Part shown: piece after piece, positions 1-6,881 of the stretch
Layout of the letters: each line of letters begins with the position of its first letter
Numbering within the stretch: the stretch's first letter is position 1
Assembly (NCBI GenBank): GCA_947178255.1
Contig: CAMWXP010000001.1
Span: 22,013 to 86,012 of the forward strand
DNA: 64,000 nt
Direction of reading: 5' to 3'
Source of the DNA: an uncultured Clostridia bacterium
Lineage (GTDB): Bacteria; Bacillota; Clostridia; Christensenellales; Pumilibacteraceae
Position numbers and translations under genes: made by a program
Notes under the pieces: model-generated
Seen by the model: only the letters and a program-made list of their open reading frames with translations
What the model was told of the DNA's origin: nothing
Database searches by the model: none

Positions 1-757
1 GAGGAAGCTGTGAGAAAAAACATGAGAAGTGGGCGATGCTACTCTGTACTGCAAGATTGTTGACATTAATTAACGTTTGATTTTTTGATTATCGGGCAAA
101 ATCAAACAACAACCGCCGCCAGTTTTTATAACTACGTTATAACCATTGAAATTTGATTATTTTATTTGATTTTTGATTTCGCGCATTTTTGCGTATAACC
201 GCCGCCCCGCTCTATTGGCATAGAATACAGAGATTAAGACCACCCCACCACAGCAAGGGTTTTCGCAGTTTTTGCAGGTCCTAAAAAAGGAGTTTTCCGA
301 ATTTTCCGAAGCTATAAAAAAGCATGAGTAAGTTTTCGGCTTTTTCGGCTATCCTAAAAAGACGAGGAGTAGTGAGTTTTCGGAGTTTTCGGACATCCTA
401 AAAACGCGCGCACGCGCACGCGCGAGAGTTACCGCTTATAACAATAAAGCCACCGACCTTGCCCATGAGCTCGGCATTTACATGCTCACGCCGCCGCCAC
501 GTTGACAAAACCGCCCCTATTTGCCACAAAACACCTTCTGTCGATAAGCTATAGACCGCCGCCAAAAAATGCCGCACAATCAAAATGACGGCTTTTCTTG
601 CGACATCGTTGCACGTGTGCATTTATTCTCGGCGATGGGTTTCCCAAAGTTTTCGGAGTATAGAAACCTTGCGCGTGGGAGTTTTCCGAGTTTTCCGAGG
701 TCCTAAAAAAGATTTTGCACTCAAATTCAAAAACTAAATTAAAACAAAGGGGATTTT
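1..757. other. Non-coding part of accessory island, repeat-bearing
   Basis: I find no convincing gene here. The first 250 bases are AT-rich. The stretch carries five 30-bp repeats (listed separately), four same-strand copies of CCGCCGCC (113-120, 199-206, 491-498, 556-563) and an alternating purine-pyrimidine CG/CA tract at 405-424 that could adopt Z-DNA. A 74-codon open frame on the minus strand (398-622) has no ribosome binding site or recognisable motif and I do not call it. The region may be the decayed or regulatory end of the mobile element that continues to about 3650. Confidence 0.5.
259..710 (+). repeat. Five dispersed 30-bp repeats, each an internal tandem duplication
   Basis: Units lie at 259-288, 292-321, 332-361, 376-405 and 681-710, with a partial copy at 649-660. 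Each unit is two copies of a 9- or 10-mer (TTTTCCGA/TTTTCGGC/TTTTCGGA type) followed by a TCCTAAAAA-like tail (GCTATAAAAA in unit 2). The bases CCGA, CGGC or CGGA differ between units but match between the two halves of one unit, except for a slight mismatch in unit 1. Start-to-start spacings are 33, 40, 44 and 305 bp. The function is unknown; iteron-like protein binding sites are one possibility. Confidence 0.75.
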
Positions 758-1024
758 ATGACGATAGAACAAAGGAAAGAAATATTCGCAAAGGAAGTCT
801 GGACGATCTCAGATATTGCCATTGTTTTCGAGTATGACAATTTAAGTCCTACGGGCGCATATAATGCGGCAGCGACAAAAATGCGCGAGATTAAACGAAA
901 CGGATTCGACCGACTTCACATTGAGGGGCGATTACACATTCAAGATTATTTTGATTATTATAATCTTCCGCCCTATCGGTATGTTGACCACTTATCGAAT
1001 CAGTTATTAGACAACAAAGACTAA
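758..1024 (+). CDS. Small mobile-element protein, possibly DNA-binding
   Basis: An 88-residue protein with a good ribosome binding site (AAGGGG, 6 nt before ATG). Residues 1-45 look like a short helix-turn-helix (EIFAKEVWTISDIAIVFEYD, then a T/A-rich segment and REIKRNGF), followed by a segment with HIEGRLHIQDYFDYY. This layout resembles small excisionase- or replication-associated proteins of mobile elements in Clostridia, but I recognise no named family. It sits downstream of the 30-bp repeat cluster, which could be its target. The coding call is sound; the DNA-binding role is inference. Confidence 0.7.
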   Translation: MTIEQRKEIFAKEVWTISDIAIVFEYDNLSPTGAYNAAATKMREIKRNGFDRLHIEGRLHIQDYFDYYNLPPYRYVDHLSNQLLDNKD

Positions 1025-1147
1025 AAAAGATTAGTTATTATCATTTAAAATCGTCCACCACCTTATCAAGCGTTTTTGGGGGCGAAACTCTAAAAAACGC
1101 ACCGTTCCCGATGCGCTCTTACTTGATTTATCAAAATATAGGATATT

Positions 1148-1351
1148 TTATCCGTTGCTACTGTCCAGCTTCTTGCGCATGCGTTCCTTTTCAAAATGGT
1201 TAGGGTCGAACACCCGATTGCATTGAACATGGAAATCGTAGTTGTCCTCGGCCACTACAACGTAAGGCTGCGCCATGAACTCTTTGTCCGACAGAACTTT
1301 GCCGTCTGCCATGACATGAGTTATTTGTGGATGAACTTGTTTGCGCTTCAT
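1148..1351 (-). CDS. Small hypothetical protein of the accessory island
   Basis: About 67 residues from the ATG at 1351. An in-frame GTG at 1375 would give 75 residues; neither start has a strong ribosome binding site. The protein is basic at both ends (MKRKQVHPQITHV near the start, KERMRKKLDSSNG at the end) with a middle segment YVVVAEDNYDFHVQCNRVF. I recognise no family. It lies downstream of the XRE-regulator operon on the same strand. The reading frame competes with overlapping frames on both strands, so the call is tentative. Confidence 0.4.
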   Translation of the reverse strand: MKRKQVHPQITHVMADGKVLSDKEFMAQPYVVVAEDNYDFHVQCNRVFDPNHFEKERMRKKLDSSNG

Positions 1352-1489
1352 TTTCAGTGCCAAAACAGTATGCACTTATATTGTATGCGCTATTACTTAA
1401 TATATGCCTTATATTTTCCCACATTAACATGACGATTTTAGTTTCAAGTGTCGCGCAATGGCGGCGGTGCAGCCGTATATTTCTTTTTA

Positions 1490-1801
1490 TCATTGCGACA
1501 TTGACACATTCGTTATTTTTCCATCTTTTATTGTTGCCGTTATCTCGGAATGCTTTGTTCCGCCGCCCAGTACGCCCTTCCATTCATCAAGAGTGTAAGA
1601 AACAAGCTTGCAATGCTCGTCTATTACTACCGTTTTAGAGGGCGAGCCACATTTTGATAACATTTCAGCTTCGGTCATTCCCACGTAGAGATTTGCTTGT
1701 TTGTCATTGTACGACGATTTTTTCATAAGCGGCTTGATTATGCACAAGTAAATTACTACTGCAACAGCCGCAACTGCCAATAGAATGTAAAGCACTTCCA
1801 T
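1490..1801 (-). CDS. Membrane-anchored small protein with BamE/SmpA-like domain
   Basis: A 103-residue protein. Residues 2-24 form one hydrophobic helix (VLYILLAVAAVAVVIYLCII) and the rest is soluble. The segment LYVGMTEAEMLSKCGSPSKT has the 'GMT..EV...LG.P' pattern of the small BamE/SmpA-like and lipoprotein folds. The start is placed at 1801 because GAGAGGA lies 6-7 nt upstream; an upstream in-frame start would overlap the neighbouring regulator. It follows the XRE gene by 10 bp, so the two are probably co-transcribed. The function is unknown and the fold assignment is by pattern only. Confidence 0.6.
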   Translation of the reverse strand: MEVLYILLAVAAVAVVIYLCIIKPLMKKSSYNDKQANLYVGMTEAEMLSKCGSPSKTVVIDEHCKLVSYTLDEWKGVLGGGTKHSEITATIKDGKITNVSMSQ

Positions 1802-1811
1802 AATTTTCCTC

Positions 1812-2021
1812 TCAAAGCTTCTCGCCATTCGGCAAAATAAAATTAACCTCAAGCGTTGCCCCGACAGCATGCGCTATACGTTCAAGCTCGGATAATTTGA
1901 AATCGTTACGACCTAATTTGTTATACAAATTGGCACTGCTTTGCCCGCTTTTTTCAGCTATTTGCTGTACGCTTATCTTACTTTTAACAGCTAATATGCG
2001 TATCTTTTCTGCTATGTCCAT
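1812..2021 (-). CDS. XRE-family transcriptional repressor
   Basis: A 69-residue single-domain helix-turn-helix protein. Residues 15-45 (SKISVQQIAEKSGQSSANLYNKLGRND) form the HTH, and the rest ends in VNFILPNGEKL. It is transcribed away from the plus-strand gene at 2211. The intergenic space holds two near-identical palindromes, one inside each of two divergent promoters. By analogy with phage and ICE switches, the protein probably represses both promoters, including its own. The gene is too short for an oligomerisation or protease domain, so any induction signal must come from elsewhere. Confidence 0.85.
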   Translation of the reverse strand: MDIAEKIRILAVKSKISVQQIAEKSGQSSANLYNKLGRNDFKLSELERIAHAVGATLEVNFILPNGEKL

Positions 2022-2043
2022 AATATAGTACCTCCATATCTCT

Positions 2044-2073
2044 ATAATAACACTAAATAATGTTAAAAAGCAA
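2044..2073 (-). promoter_or_regulatory. Leftward promoter with internal operator (OL)
   Basis: Read on the minus strand: TTGCTT (2073-2068), an 18-bp spacer, then TATTAT (2049-2044). The palindrome AACACTAAATAATGTT (2049-2064) fills the spacer. It differs by one arm mismatch from the operator at 2144-2157. It would drive the XRE gene and the genes after it; binding there should give autorepression. Confidence 0.75.
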
Positions 2074-2134
2074 GTATTTGATTAAAAATAATACAAAAAA
2101 GTTTTATTTTTCTTGAAAAATGATATAAAATCGT

Positions 2135-2163
2135 TTGACAATGACACTAAATAGTGTTATAAT
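2135..2163 (+). promoter_or_regulatory. Rightward consensus promoter with internal operator (OR)
   Basis: Perfect sigma-70-type elements: TTGACA (2135-2140), a 17-bp spacer and TATAAT (2158-2163). The spacer contains the perfect inverted repeat ACACTA-AA-TAGTGT (2144-2157). A repressor bound here would block RNA polymerase. It faces the gene at 2211. Such a strong promoter with an embedded operator is typical of a switch kept off. Confidence 0.85.
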
Positions 2164-2210
2164 GTACTTACAATCAACGTTGATAAAAATTCATTCACGA
2201 GGTAGTAACC

Positions 2211-2666
2211 ATGACACTTAACGAAATCTTGGCAAAAAACATCACAAACGGCAGATTTTTTGCAATCGAAGCCGTAACCGAAAAGAAGCGTGGCGGCATA
2301 GCGTACCACAAACACAGCTACTTAACAGCGCAATTTGGCTGCAGCTATGAGAACTTGGCGGCGGTCAAGGCTATGGGCGAACGCGAGAGCAGCCGTCCGT
2401 CGTGGTTTGAACACACCGAACACGACAGCATTGTGCGAAGCAAGAAAGACGCAAGCAAGCTGTATTTGCAAATCATGAATCCCGACAATTTCCGCGTATC
2501 GTACAGCTTGGCGGACGGAACGCCTACTACGCGCGACGAACTCATTGCAATGGGCGCAATCAAAGACGAGCCGAGCGAAAAGCCCTTGACGCTTGTCTAC
2601 GCGCTCGACAGCATAGTGTCAATCACATACAAAGAAAACAGCAAAAAGGAGGGAATGGCGGCGTAA
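2211..2666 (+). CDS. Hypothetical mobile-element protein under the OR promoter
   Basis: A 151-residue soluble protein with a GAGG-type ribosome binding site and no match to a family I know. It begins MTLNEILAKNITNGRFFAIEA and has a short charged middle (RESSRPSWFEHTEHDSIV). It is the first gene of the rightward unit controlled by the XRE repressor. The position suggests an early function of the island, such as excision, replication or anti-defence, but that is inference from layout alone. Confidence 0.7.
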   Translation: MTLNEILAKNITNGRFFAIEAVTEKKRGGIAYHKHSYLTAQFGCSYENLAAVKAMGERESSRPSWFEHTEHDSIVRSKKDASKLYLQIMNPDNFRVSYSLADGTPTTRDELIAMGAIKDEPSEKPLTLVYALDSIVSITYKENSKKEGMAA

Positions 2667-2740
2667 TGCCGCTCCGGCACAAGGCGGCGGAACTCAAACG
2701 AACAAAGAGATCCGCCGCCCCACTGCTGAGATAATGGACT

Positions 2741-3163
2741 ATGAACAACAAACAGAACACTGACGACATAATGTTAGGTAACTATCGTCAAGATGAGTGC
2801 TTTGCACTCGAAGTAACCGACTACGGATTTTACCCGCGCATATTGCCCGGGGACACCGTAATCGTACATAGACAACCCGACGTCGAGAACGGCGAACTTG
2901 CAGTGGTTATGATAGACAGCGACACAAACACAGTATTACGACGTATAAAGCGTGACGCGGACGGCGGAATGATTTTGACGGCTGACAATCCGATATTAAA
3001 GATGACCCAAAACAAACGATATGAGCCGATTGTAATATCCGCCGCCGAACGCTACCGCGTCCATGTATTCGGCAAAGTAATATCGCTTATGCGGGATATG
3101 CGAAACGACGCGGTCAAGCGCGATTTAGAAAACGCAAGGGCGGCGGATGATGACAATAAATGA
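2741..3163 (+). CDS. S24 (LexA/CI-type) domain protein without catalytic residues
   Basis: A 140-residue protein with no helix-turn-helix. Residues 20-110 match the C-terminal S24 peptidase fold of LexA, UmuD and CI: FALEV...YPRILPGDTVIVHRQPDVENGELAVVMID, then NTVLRR and ILTADNP. Where active members have V-K-G-D-S-M-E-P-R-I this protein has V-T-D-Y-G-F-Y-P-R-I, so the nucleophile Ser is Gly29. The catalytic Lys of 'TVKR' is Leu66. It is therefore predicted to be inactive as a protease and may act as a dimerisation partner or decoy. An in-frame stop just upstream fixes the start at 2741; the ribosome binding site is weak. Confidence 0.75.
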   Translation: MNNKQNTDDIMLGNYRQDECFALEVTDYGFYPRILPGDTVIVHRQPDVENGELAVVMIDSDTNTVLRRIKRDADGGMILTADNPILKMTQNKRYEPIVISAAERYRVHVFGKVISLMRDMRNDAVKRDLENARAADDDNK

Positions 3164-3269
3164 ACTTTGCACAGCGCTCCGAGAGATAGAGCGGGCGGCG
3201 GATGATAAAATACGCGATCAGTTAATTGTAGAACTTGTGAAACGGCTGACAACATACAAATCAAAATAA
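3147..3269 (+). CDS. Very small protein overlapping the S24-like gene
   Basis: A 40-codon frame starting ATG-ATG inside the last codons of the S24-like gene (17-bp overlap), with AAGGG 6 nt upstream. The product begins MMTINELCTALREIERAADD and is charged and helical-looking. The overlap and ribosome binding site suggest translational coupling. No family is recognised. The frame is short enough that chance cannot be excluded. Confidence 0.45.
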   Translation: MMTINELCTALREIERAADDKIRDQLIVELVKRLTTYKSK

Positions 3270-3301
3270 TCCGTAATTCTTAAAATTTTTTTCAAAAAGT
3301 A

Positions 3302-3329
3302 TTGACAAGAAAAAAATTCGTGGTATACT
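3302..3329 (+). promoter_or_regulatory. Promoter for the last island gene
   Basis: TTGACA (3302-3307), a 16-bp spacer and TATACT (3324-3329), ending 26 nt before the ATG at 3356. It gives the following gene its own transcription start, independent of the OR promoter. Confidence 0.7.
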
Positions 3330-3355
3330 GTATAAAATTTTTTGGAGGTGTAACT

Positions 3356-3595
3356 ATGGCTGACAAAAAATATGAACCCGGTATTTCGGTATATACCAAC
3401 AGCAGTGGTCTGAATATAACATGGAACCGAGAAGGCGGCGCTCATACTTCAATTCACTCCAATTCGCAAACGACTGGAAAGCCGGTTATTAGTGAAAAAA
3501 TCCCCGATTTGGCTCATTACCAAAGGGTATACGATGAATCGGGAAACGTTGTGAGCGAGACATTAAGAGACGAAAACGGCAATAAAATATGCTAA
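3356..3595 (+). CDS. Small hypothetical island protein
   Basis: A 79-residue protein preceded by TTGGAGGTG at an ideal distance, which fixes the start; a longer frame from 3302 would read through its promoter. The product is polar, with N/S/T-rich stretches (SVYTNSSGLNITWNREGG) and the tail YDESGNVVSETLRDENGNKIC, reminiscent of small beta-rich mobile-element proteins. It has its own promoter and terminator and so is a single-gene unit. The function is unknown. Confidence 0.7.
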   Translation: MADKKYEPGISVYTNSSGLNITWNREGGAHTSIHSNSQTTGKPVISEKIPDLAHYQRVYDESGNVVSETLRDENGNKIC

Positions 3596-3612
3596 CAATC
3601 TAAAAGCATAAT

Positions 3613-3651
3613 AAAGGCGGTAGCTATTCAATTAGAACAGCTACCGCCTTT
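3613..3651. terminator. Intrinsic terminator at the right end of the island
   Basis: A 13-bp perfect stem (AAAGGCGGTAGCT / AGCTACCGCCTTT) with a 13-nt loop, 17 bp after the stop codon at 3595. A-rich and T-rich flanks on both sides mean it could work in both directions, stopping the island gene and transcripts coming from the tmRNA side. Confidence 0.85.
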
Positions 3652-3727
3652 ATAATAGATTGATTACAACTCGAACGTGGCGGCAAAACCGCCGCCAAAG
3701 TAGTAAAGTGTTCGTGTAATCTTGTTG

Positions 3728-4114
3728 TGGTGGAGATGACCGGATTTGAACCGGTTTCCGACGCGGGGTTACGCGGACTTCTACAGGTTTAGTTTATTGC
3801 TTGGTGTCCGGTGCGCCGCCGCAATACACAAAGGCGGTGCGCCGCAAGGTCTTGTTCCGTTCTGGGTTCGACCAATCCCCCGCGCGGGAGCCCATCTACA
3901 TTACGCCCGAGCATCTGCCGATAGGATACAGAGTCGAACGTGCAGCTAAACTAAGCTGCGAATGCCATTGCCGGAGCCGCAACGGGAGCTGCGAACTTCA
4001 TGACTTTGGCGTTTTCGTTTTTGTTGGCAATTAAAGCCTTTTGCGTTTTTAGATAGCCGACCCTATCACCTGCTTTCCGTCGCTGAGCCGCGCCGTCGAA
4101 GCCAATACATCCCC
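3728..4114 (-). ncRNA. ssrA: Transfer-messenger RNA (tmRNA)
   Basis: The 5' end reads GGGGATGTATTGGCTTCGAC, the classic tmRNA opening. The 3' end carries a tRNA-like T arm (GGTTCAAATCC) and CATCTCC-A-CCA. Acceptor strands GGGGATG and CATCTCC pair fully, with one G-U. The proteolysis tag frame lies at about 4036-3962 and encodes a 25-residue peptide beginning ANKNENAKV and ending AMAFAA before TAG. It rescues stalled ribosomes and marks their products for Clp-type proteases. The tag is long. The 3' end faces the accessory island, a frequent integration site. Confidence 0.95.
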
Positions 4115-4143
4115 ATAATAGTATGGCTTTTGCCGTGCATATT

Positions 4144-4172
4144 AATATACACGATTTTTGACATAATTGCAA
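4144..4172 (-). promoter_or_regulatory. Candidate tmRNA promoter
   Basis: On the minus strand, TTGCAA (4172-4167), a 17-bp spacer and TATATT (4149-4144), about 30 nt before the mature 5' end. This leaves a short leader for RNase P to remove. Confidence 0.55.
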
Positions 4173-4212
4173 CTGTTTAAAGAATATATTTATGCGATTA
4201 TTTTCTTGTTTT

Positions 4213-4776
4213 TTACATTAAAATCCCGCCGAGGAGGCGTGCGGTCATATTCGCCATTACGTCCGCGGGTGTTTGGTATTCGTTTTTCATCCACTCGCGC
4301 ATGAGCGAGGCTATACCCGACGCGGCAAAGCTCAAATAGTAATCGGCGTGCAGCGGGTCGAACGACGCGGCGTTATGCAGTGCCTCCTCCACCTCGATTT
4401 GCACAAACTCCCTAATCTTTTCCACAATGAACAAATACAAATCGGGGTCGAAAAACATAGCCGAAAATTCCTTGGTGCAAAGGATATACTCGTACCAATA
4501 CTTGTATATCTTGCGCGCGCCCGACGTCTTGAAGTCGTACTTTTGCTGGAACTCGAAAAACACCTGGTCGACAAGTCGCTCGACAACCGCCGTTTTATCC
4601 TTGAAATTCCTGTAAAAAGTTTTGCGCGCTACGCCCGCCTTTTTGCAAAGCTCGCTTATGGTTATTTGCGCGAACGGCGTTTTTTCCAACAGCTCAAACA
4701 AGGCGGTCGTTATCAAGTCCATCGACCGCGCCCGTCCGGCATTCAATTTTTTTTCACCGCCGTCAAAGCCGTTCAT
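4213..4776 (-). CDS. TetR/AcrR-family transcriptional regulator
   Basis: 187 residues. The N-terminal TetR HTH is clear at about residues 18-65: LITTALFELLEKTPFAQITI, then SELCKKAGVARKTFYRNFKDK. The C-terminal helical domain (YEYILCTKEFSAMFFDPDLYLF... LSFAASGIASLMREWM) resembles the TetR_C_7/DhaS-like group. Ribosome binding site AAAAGGAG. It is the last gene of a four-gene minus-strand operon (HAD, HAD, sirtuin, TetR), with 11 bp to the sirtuin. It could regulate that operon or a distant target; no inverted-repeat operator is evident at the operon promoter. Confidence 0.9.
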   Translation of the reverse strand: MNGFDGGEKKLNAGRARSMDLITTALFELLEKTPFAQITISELCKKAGVARKTFYRNFKDKTAVVERLVDQVFFEFQQKYDFKTSGARKIYKYWYEYILCTKEFSAMFFDPDLYLFIVEKIREFVQIEVEEALHNAASFDPLHADYYLSFAASGIASLMREWMKNEYQTPADVMANMTARLLGGILM

Positions 4777-4787
4777 TTTTTCTCCTT

Positions 4788-5489
4788 TTAAAGCAGCTCG
4801 CCGAGCTTGCCGTTGAGTTGGTTGTCGAACCCGTCTATGCGCGTTTTGTTTATTACTATCAAGTTATCTTTATCGCCGCGGTAATAGCCGATAAATCCCG
4901 CCGCGGGATAGACTGTGAGCGACGTGCCGCCGACAATGAGCATATCCGCATTTGCAATAGCTTCCACCGCGCCGTTTACCGCGTCCTCGGGTAAGCTTTC
5001 GCCGTACAGCACGACATCCGGCTTGATAACGCCGCCGCACTCACACATCGGCACGTTGGGCTTATGTGCGCACACCTCGTTTAGCGTATAGCTTTTGCCG
5101 CAGCGCACGCAATGATTGCGGTGCACGGTGCCGTGCAGCTCGAACACGTTTTTGCTTCCCGCAGCTTGGTGCAATCCGTCTATGTTTTGCGTGACGACGG
5201 CAAGCAGCTTGCCCGCGCTCTCCCACTCAGCCAGCTTTTTGTGCGCGGCGTTAGGTTGCGCGGAAGTATAAATCATTTTGTCAAAGTAAAACCTGTAAAA
5301 CAAGTCGGTATGTAAGCGAAAATAACGGGCGGAAAGTATTTCCTCGGGCGGTGCGTCGTACTTTTGGTGATACAGTCCGTCGACGCTGCGAAAGTCGGGA
5401 ATACCGCTTTCCGTCGACACTCCCGCCCCGCCGAAAAACACAATCCGTTTGGCTTTTTCTACGCGCGATTTGTATTCCTCTATCGTCAT
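4788..5489 (-). CDS. cobB: NAD-dependent protein deacylase, sirtuin (SIR2) family
   Basis: 233 residues, normal for a bacterial sirtuin. It removes acyl groups from lysine using NAD+. Visible motifs: GAGVSTESGIPDFRS (21-35), TQNIDGLH (100-107), catalytic His119 in ELHG, a Zn2+ site of Cys127/Cys130 and Cys149/Cys151, YGESLP, and GGTSLTVYPA near 187-196. GAGVS rather than GAGIS is typical of the class U/M bacterial group. Ribosome binding site AGAGG precedes the ATG. It lies between a HAD phosphatase (8 bp) and TetR (11 bp). The symbol cobB is by family; orthology was not tested. Confidence 0.93.
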   Translation of the reverse strand: MTIEEYKSRVEKAKRIVFFGGAGVSTESGIPDFRSVDGLYHQKYDAPPEEILSARYFRLHTDLFYRFYFDKMIYTSAQPNAAHKKLAEWESAGKLLAVVTQNIDGLHQAAGSKNVFELHGTVHRNHCVRCGKSYTLNEVCAHKPNVPMCECGGVIKPDVVLYGESLPEDAVNGAVEAIANADMLIVGGTSLTVYPAAGFIGYYRGDKDNLIVINKTRIDGFDNQLNGKLGELL

Positions 5490-5497
5490 GTTTGCCT

Positions 5498-6199
5498 CTA
5501 CTCTATCAGTCCGCCGCCGCGAAGAGCGTCAAACAGCTCAGACGGACTGTCGATAATAAAATTCGGATGGAATTCACGAAGCACGGCCTCGTCGCGAAAC
5601 CCCCATGTAACCGCCACCACCGGCATACCGCAGGCCGCGGCTGTTTCCATATCCGTTTCGCCGTCGCCGACATACACCGAACGCGCCGCCGAGCTACCCA
5701 ATAGTTCGAGCGCCTTATTCACGCCGTCGGGCGCAGGCTTGGGGCGTATGCCCTTGCGCGTGCCGATAATCAAATCTACCGTCGGGAAGAAAATATCTTT
5801 CAGCTTGCGTGCCGCCGCGTCGTACTTGTTGGTGACGATTGCCGACTTTAATCCCATATCTTTTACCGCCGCAAGCATTTGCGCAACGCCGGCATACGGC
5901 GCAGTGTAATCCTGACTGTGTTTGTCGTAATACTCGGTAAACAGCGCAAGGCAAGCCGATACGAGCGATCTGTCGCAATCGTTGCCGCCGTCAAGGTCGG
6001 GTTCGTTGCCCGTAGTCGCAAAATACACGGCGCGTTCTATCAATTTGGGCACGCCGTTGCCGACGTACCGCCGCGCGGTCGCTTTGGTGATGGGCGGCAG
6101 CGAAAACGATATAAGTGCGCGATTGACCGCCGCCGTCAAATCGTCCAGCGTGTCGAGCAATGTTCCGTCCAAATCGAATATAATCGAATTTATATACAT
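5498..6199 (-). CDS. HAD phosphatase, phosphoglycolate phosphatase-like
   Basis: 233 residues with all four HAD motifs: I, DLDGT (9-13); II, IVTNKY (T123); III, the Lys of RKGIRPKPAP (154); IV, GDGETD (178-183). The cap inserted after motif I is of the helical Gph/PgmB type. The likely reaction is hydrolysis of 2-phosphoglycolate or a similar small phosphate ester, though substrate specificity cannot be read from sequence. The start follows the preceding stop by 7 bp with no strong ribosome binding site, so coupling is likely. Second gene of the HAD-HAD-sirtuin-TetR operon. Confidence 0.88.
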   Translation of the reverse strand: MYINSIIFDLDGTLLDTLDDLTAAVNRALISFSLPPITKATARRYVGNGVPKLIERAVYFATTGNEPDLDGGNDCDRSLVSACLALFTEYYDKHSQDYTAPYAGVAQMLAAVKDMGLKSAIVTNKYDAAARKLKDIFFPTVDLIIGTRKGIRPKPAPDGVNKALELLGSSAARSVYVGDGETDMETAAACGMPVVAVTWGFRDEAVLREFHPNFIIDSPSELFDALRGGGLIE

Positions 6200-6206
6200 A
6201 TTTATT

Positions 6207-6875
6207 CTACGCCAGCGTGATAATCTCTACGCGGTGCGCGGCCGCGCCGCCGCCGGCGTACACGTATCTCAAACCGTATGCAATCGCGCCCTTGCCGTCG
6301 CTTTCCATATCGTCGCCTATCATTACGGTATCCAGCCGTTTAAGCCCGTACTTTTTGAACAAGCAATCGAAAAATGCCTTGTCGGGCTTGCGGCAGCCGT
6401 AGTCCGAACTGAGCAAGATGCCGTCGAACAAATCCGCAATGCCGAGCGAATTTATTTCGTCAACGGTGAACACGCTTTGCGCGTTGCTCAAAATATACAG
6501 CTTAGCCGTGCGTTTAAGCGTTTTGAGTAGCTCCACCGTGCCGTCGAAAAGACGAAGCTTGCGAATAGAATCCTTGCGCGCAATCTTTGCACACAAAACG
6601 GCTTCCTTATCGGAGAGCGCACCGCCCAGCGTTATCGCCATGCGCTTGTACACCTCGGTGATATTGCCCTCGGGATAGGCGTACTTGGACGTTTCTTTAA
6701 GGTCAGCCGAATAGCTTGCCCAGCACTCGTCGTACAGCGCAATCAGTTTTTGCGGATCGGATTCTAATCCGCGCTCGGCCAAGAACCGCACGACGCCATG
6801 CCAGCTTTCCGCACTGTGCTCGTCGGTATGAGTGTCGGCGAGCGTGTTATAAAAATCGAATACAAAGTTTTTCAT
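6207..6875 (-). CDS. HAD-superfamily hydrolase with haloacid-dehalogenase-type motif I
   Basis: 222 residues from the ATG at 6875; an upstream start would put the promoter inside the gene. Motif I is VFDFYNTLAD, so the second Asp of DxDxT is Tyr (Y9). This pattern is known from haloacid dehalogenases (DxYGT) and some YfnB-like proteins. Motif II is ILSNAQ, motif III is CRKPDKAFF, motif IV is IGDDMESD. It may be a phosphatase or dehalogenase with altered chemistry. First gene of the operon; no Shine-Dalgarno sequence, and the -10 box ends 6 nt before ATG, which predicts a leaderless transcript. Confidence 0.87.
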   Translation of the reverse strand: MKNFVFDFYNTLADTHTDEHSAESWHGVVRFLAERGLESDPQKLIALYDECWASYSADLKETSKYAYPEGNITEVYKRMAITLGGALSDKEAVLCAKIARKDSIRKLRLFDGTVELLKTLKRTAKLYILSNAQSVFTVDEINSLGIADLFDGILLSSDYGCRKPDKAFFDCLFKKYGLKRLDTVMIGDDMESDGKGAIAYGLRYVYAGGGAAAHRVEIITLA

Positions 6876-6881
6876 ATAATA

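Noticed and set aside
398..622. A 74-codon minus-strand frame in the repeat region
   Set aside because: No ribosome binding site, no family resemblance, and it starts or ends inside the CG/CA tract and repeats.
259..710. Could the 30-bp repeats be a CRISPR array?
   Set aside because: Spacing is irregular (3-14 bp between the clustered units, then 275 bp), units differ in sequence, there are no spacer-sized inserts and no cas genes.
1200..1638. Overlapping frames of 100-127 codons on both strands between 1200 and 1638
   Set aside because: They overlap the better supported minus-strand genes at 1148 and 1490 and encode Arg-, Cys- or Phe-rich sequence without motifs.
3678..3696. GGCGGC-N4-CCGCCG stem next to the tmRNA 3' end as its terminator
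   Set aside because: The stem is good but no T-run follows on the minus strand; the hairpin at 3613-3651 is a better terminator for both directions.
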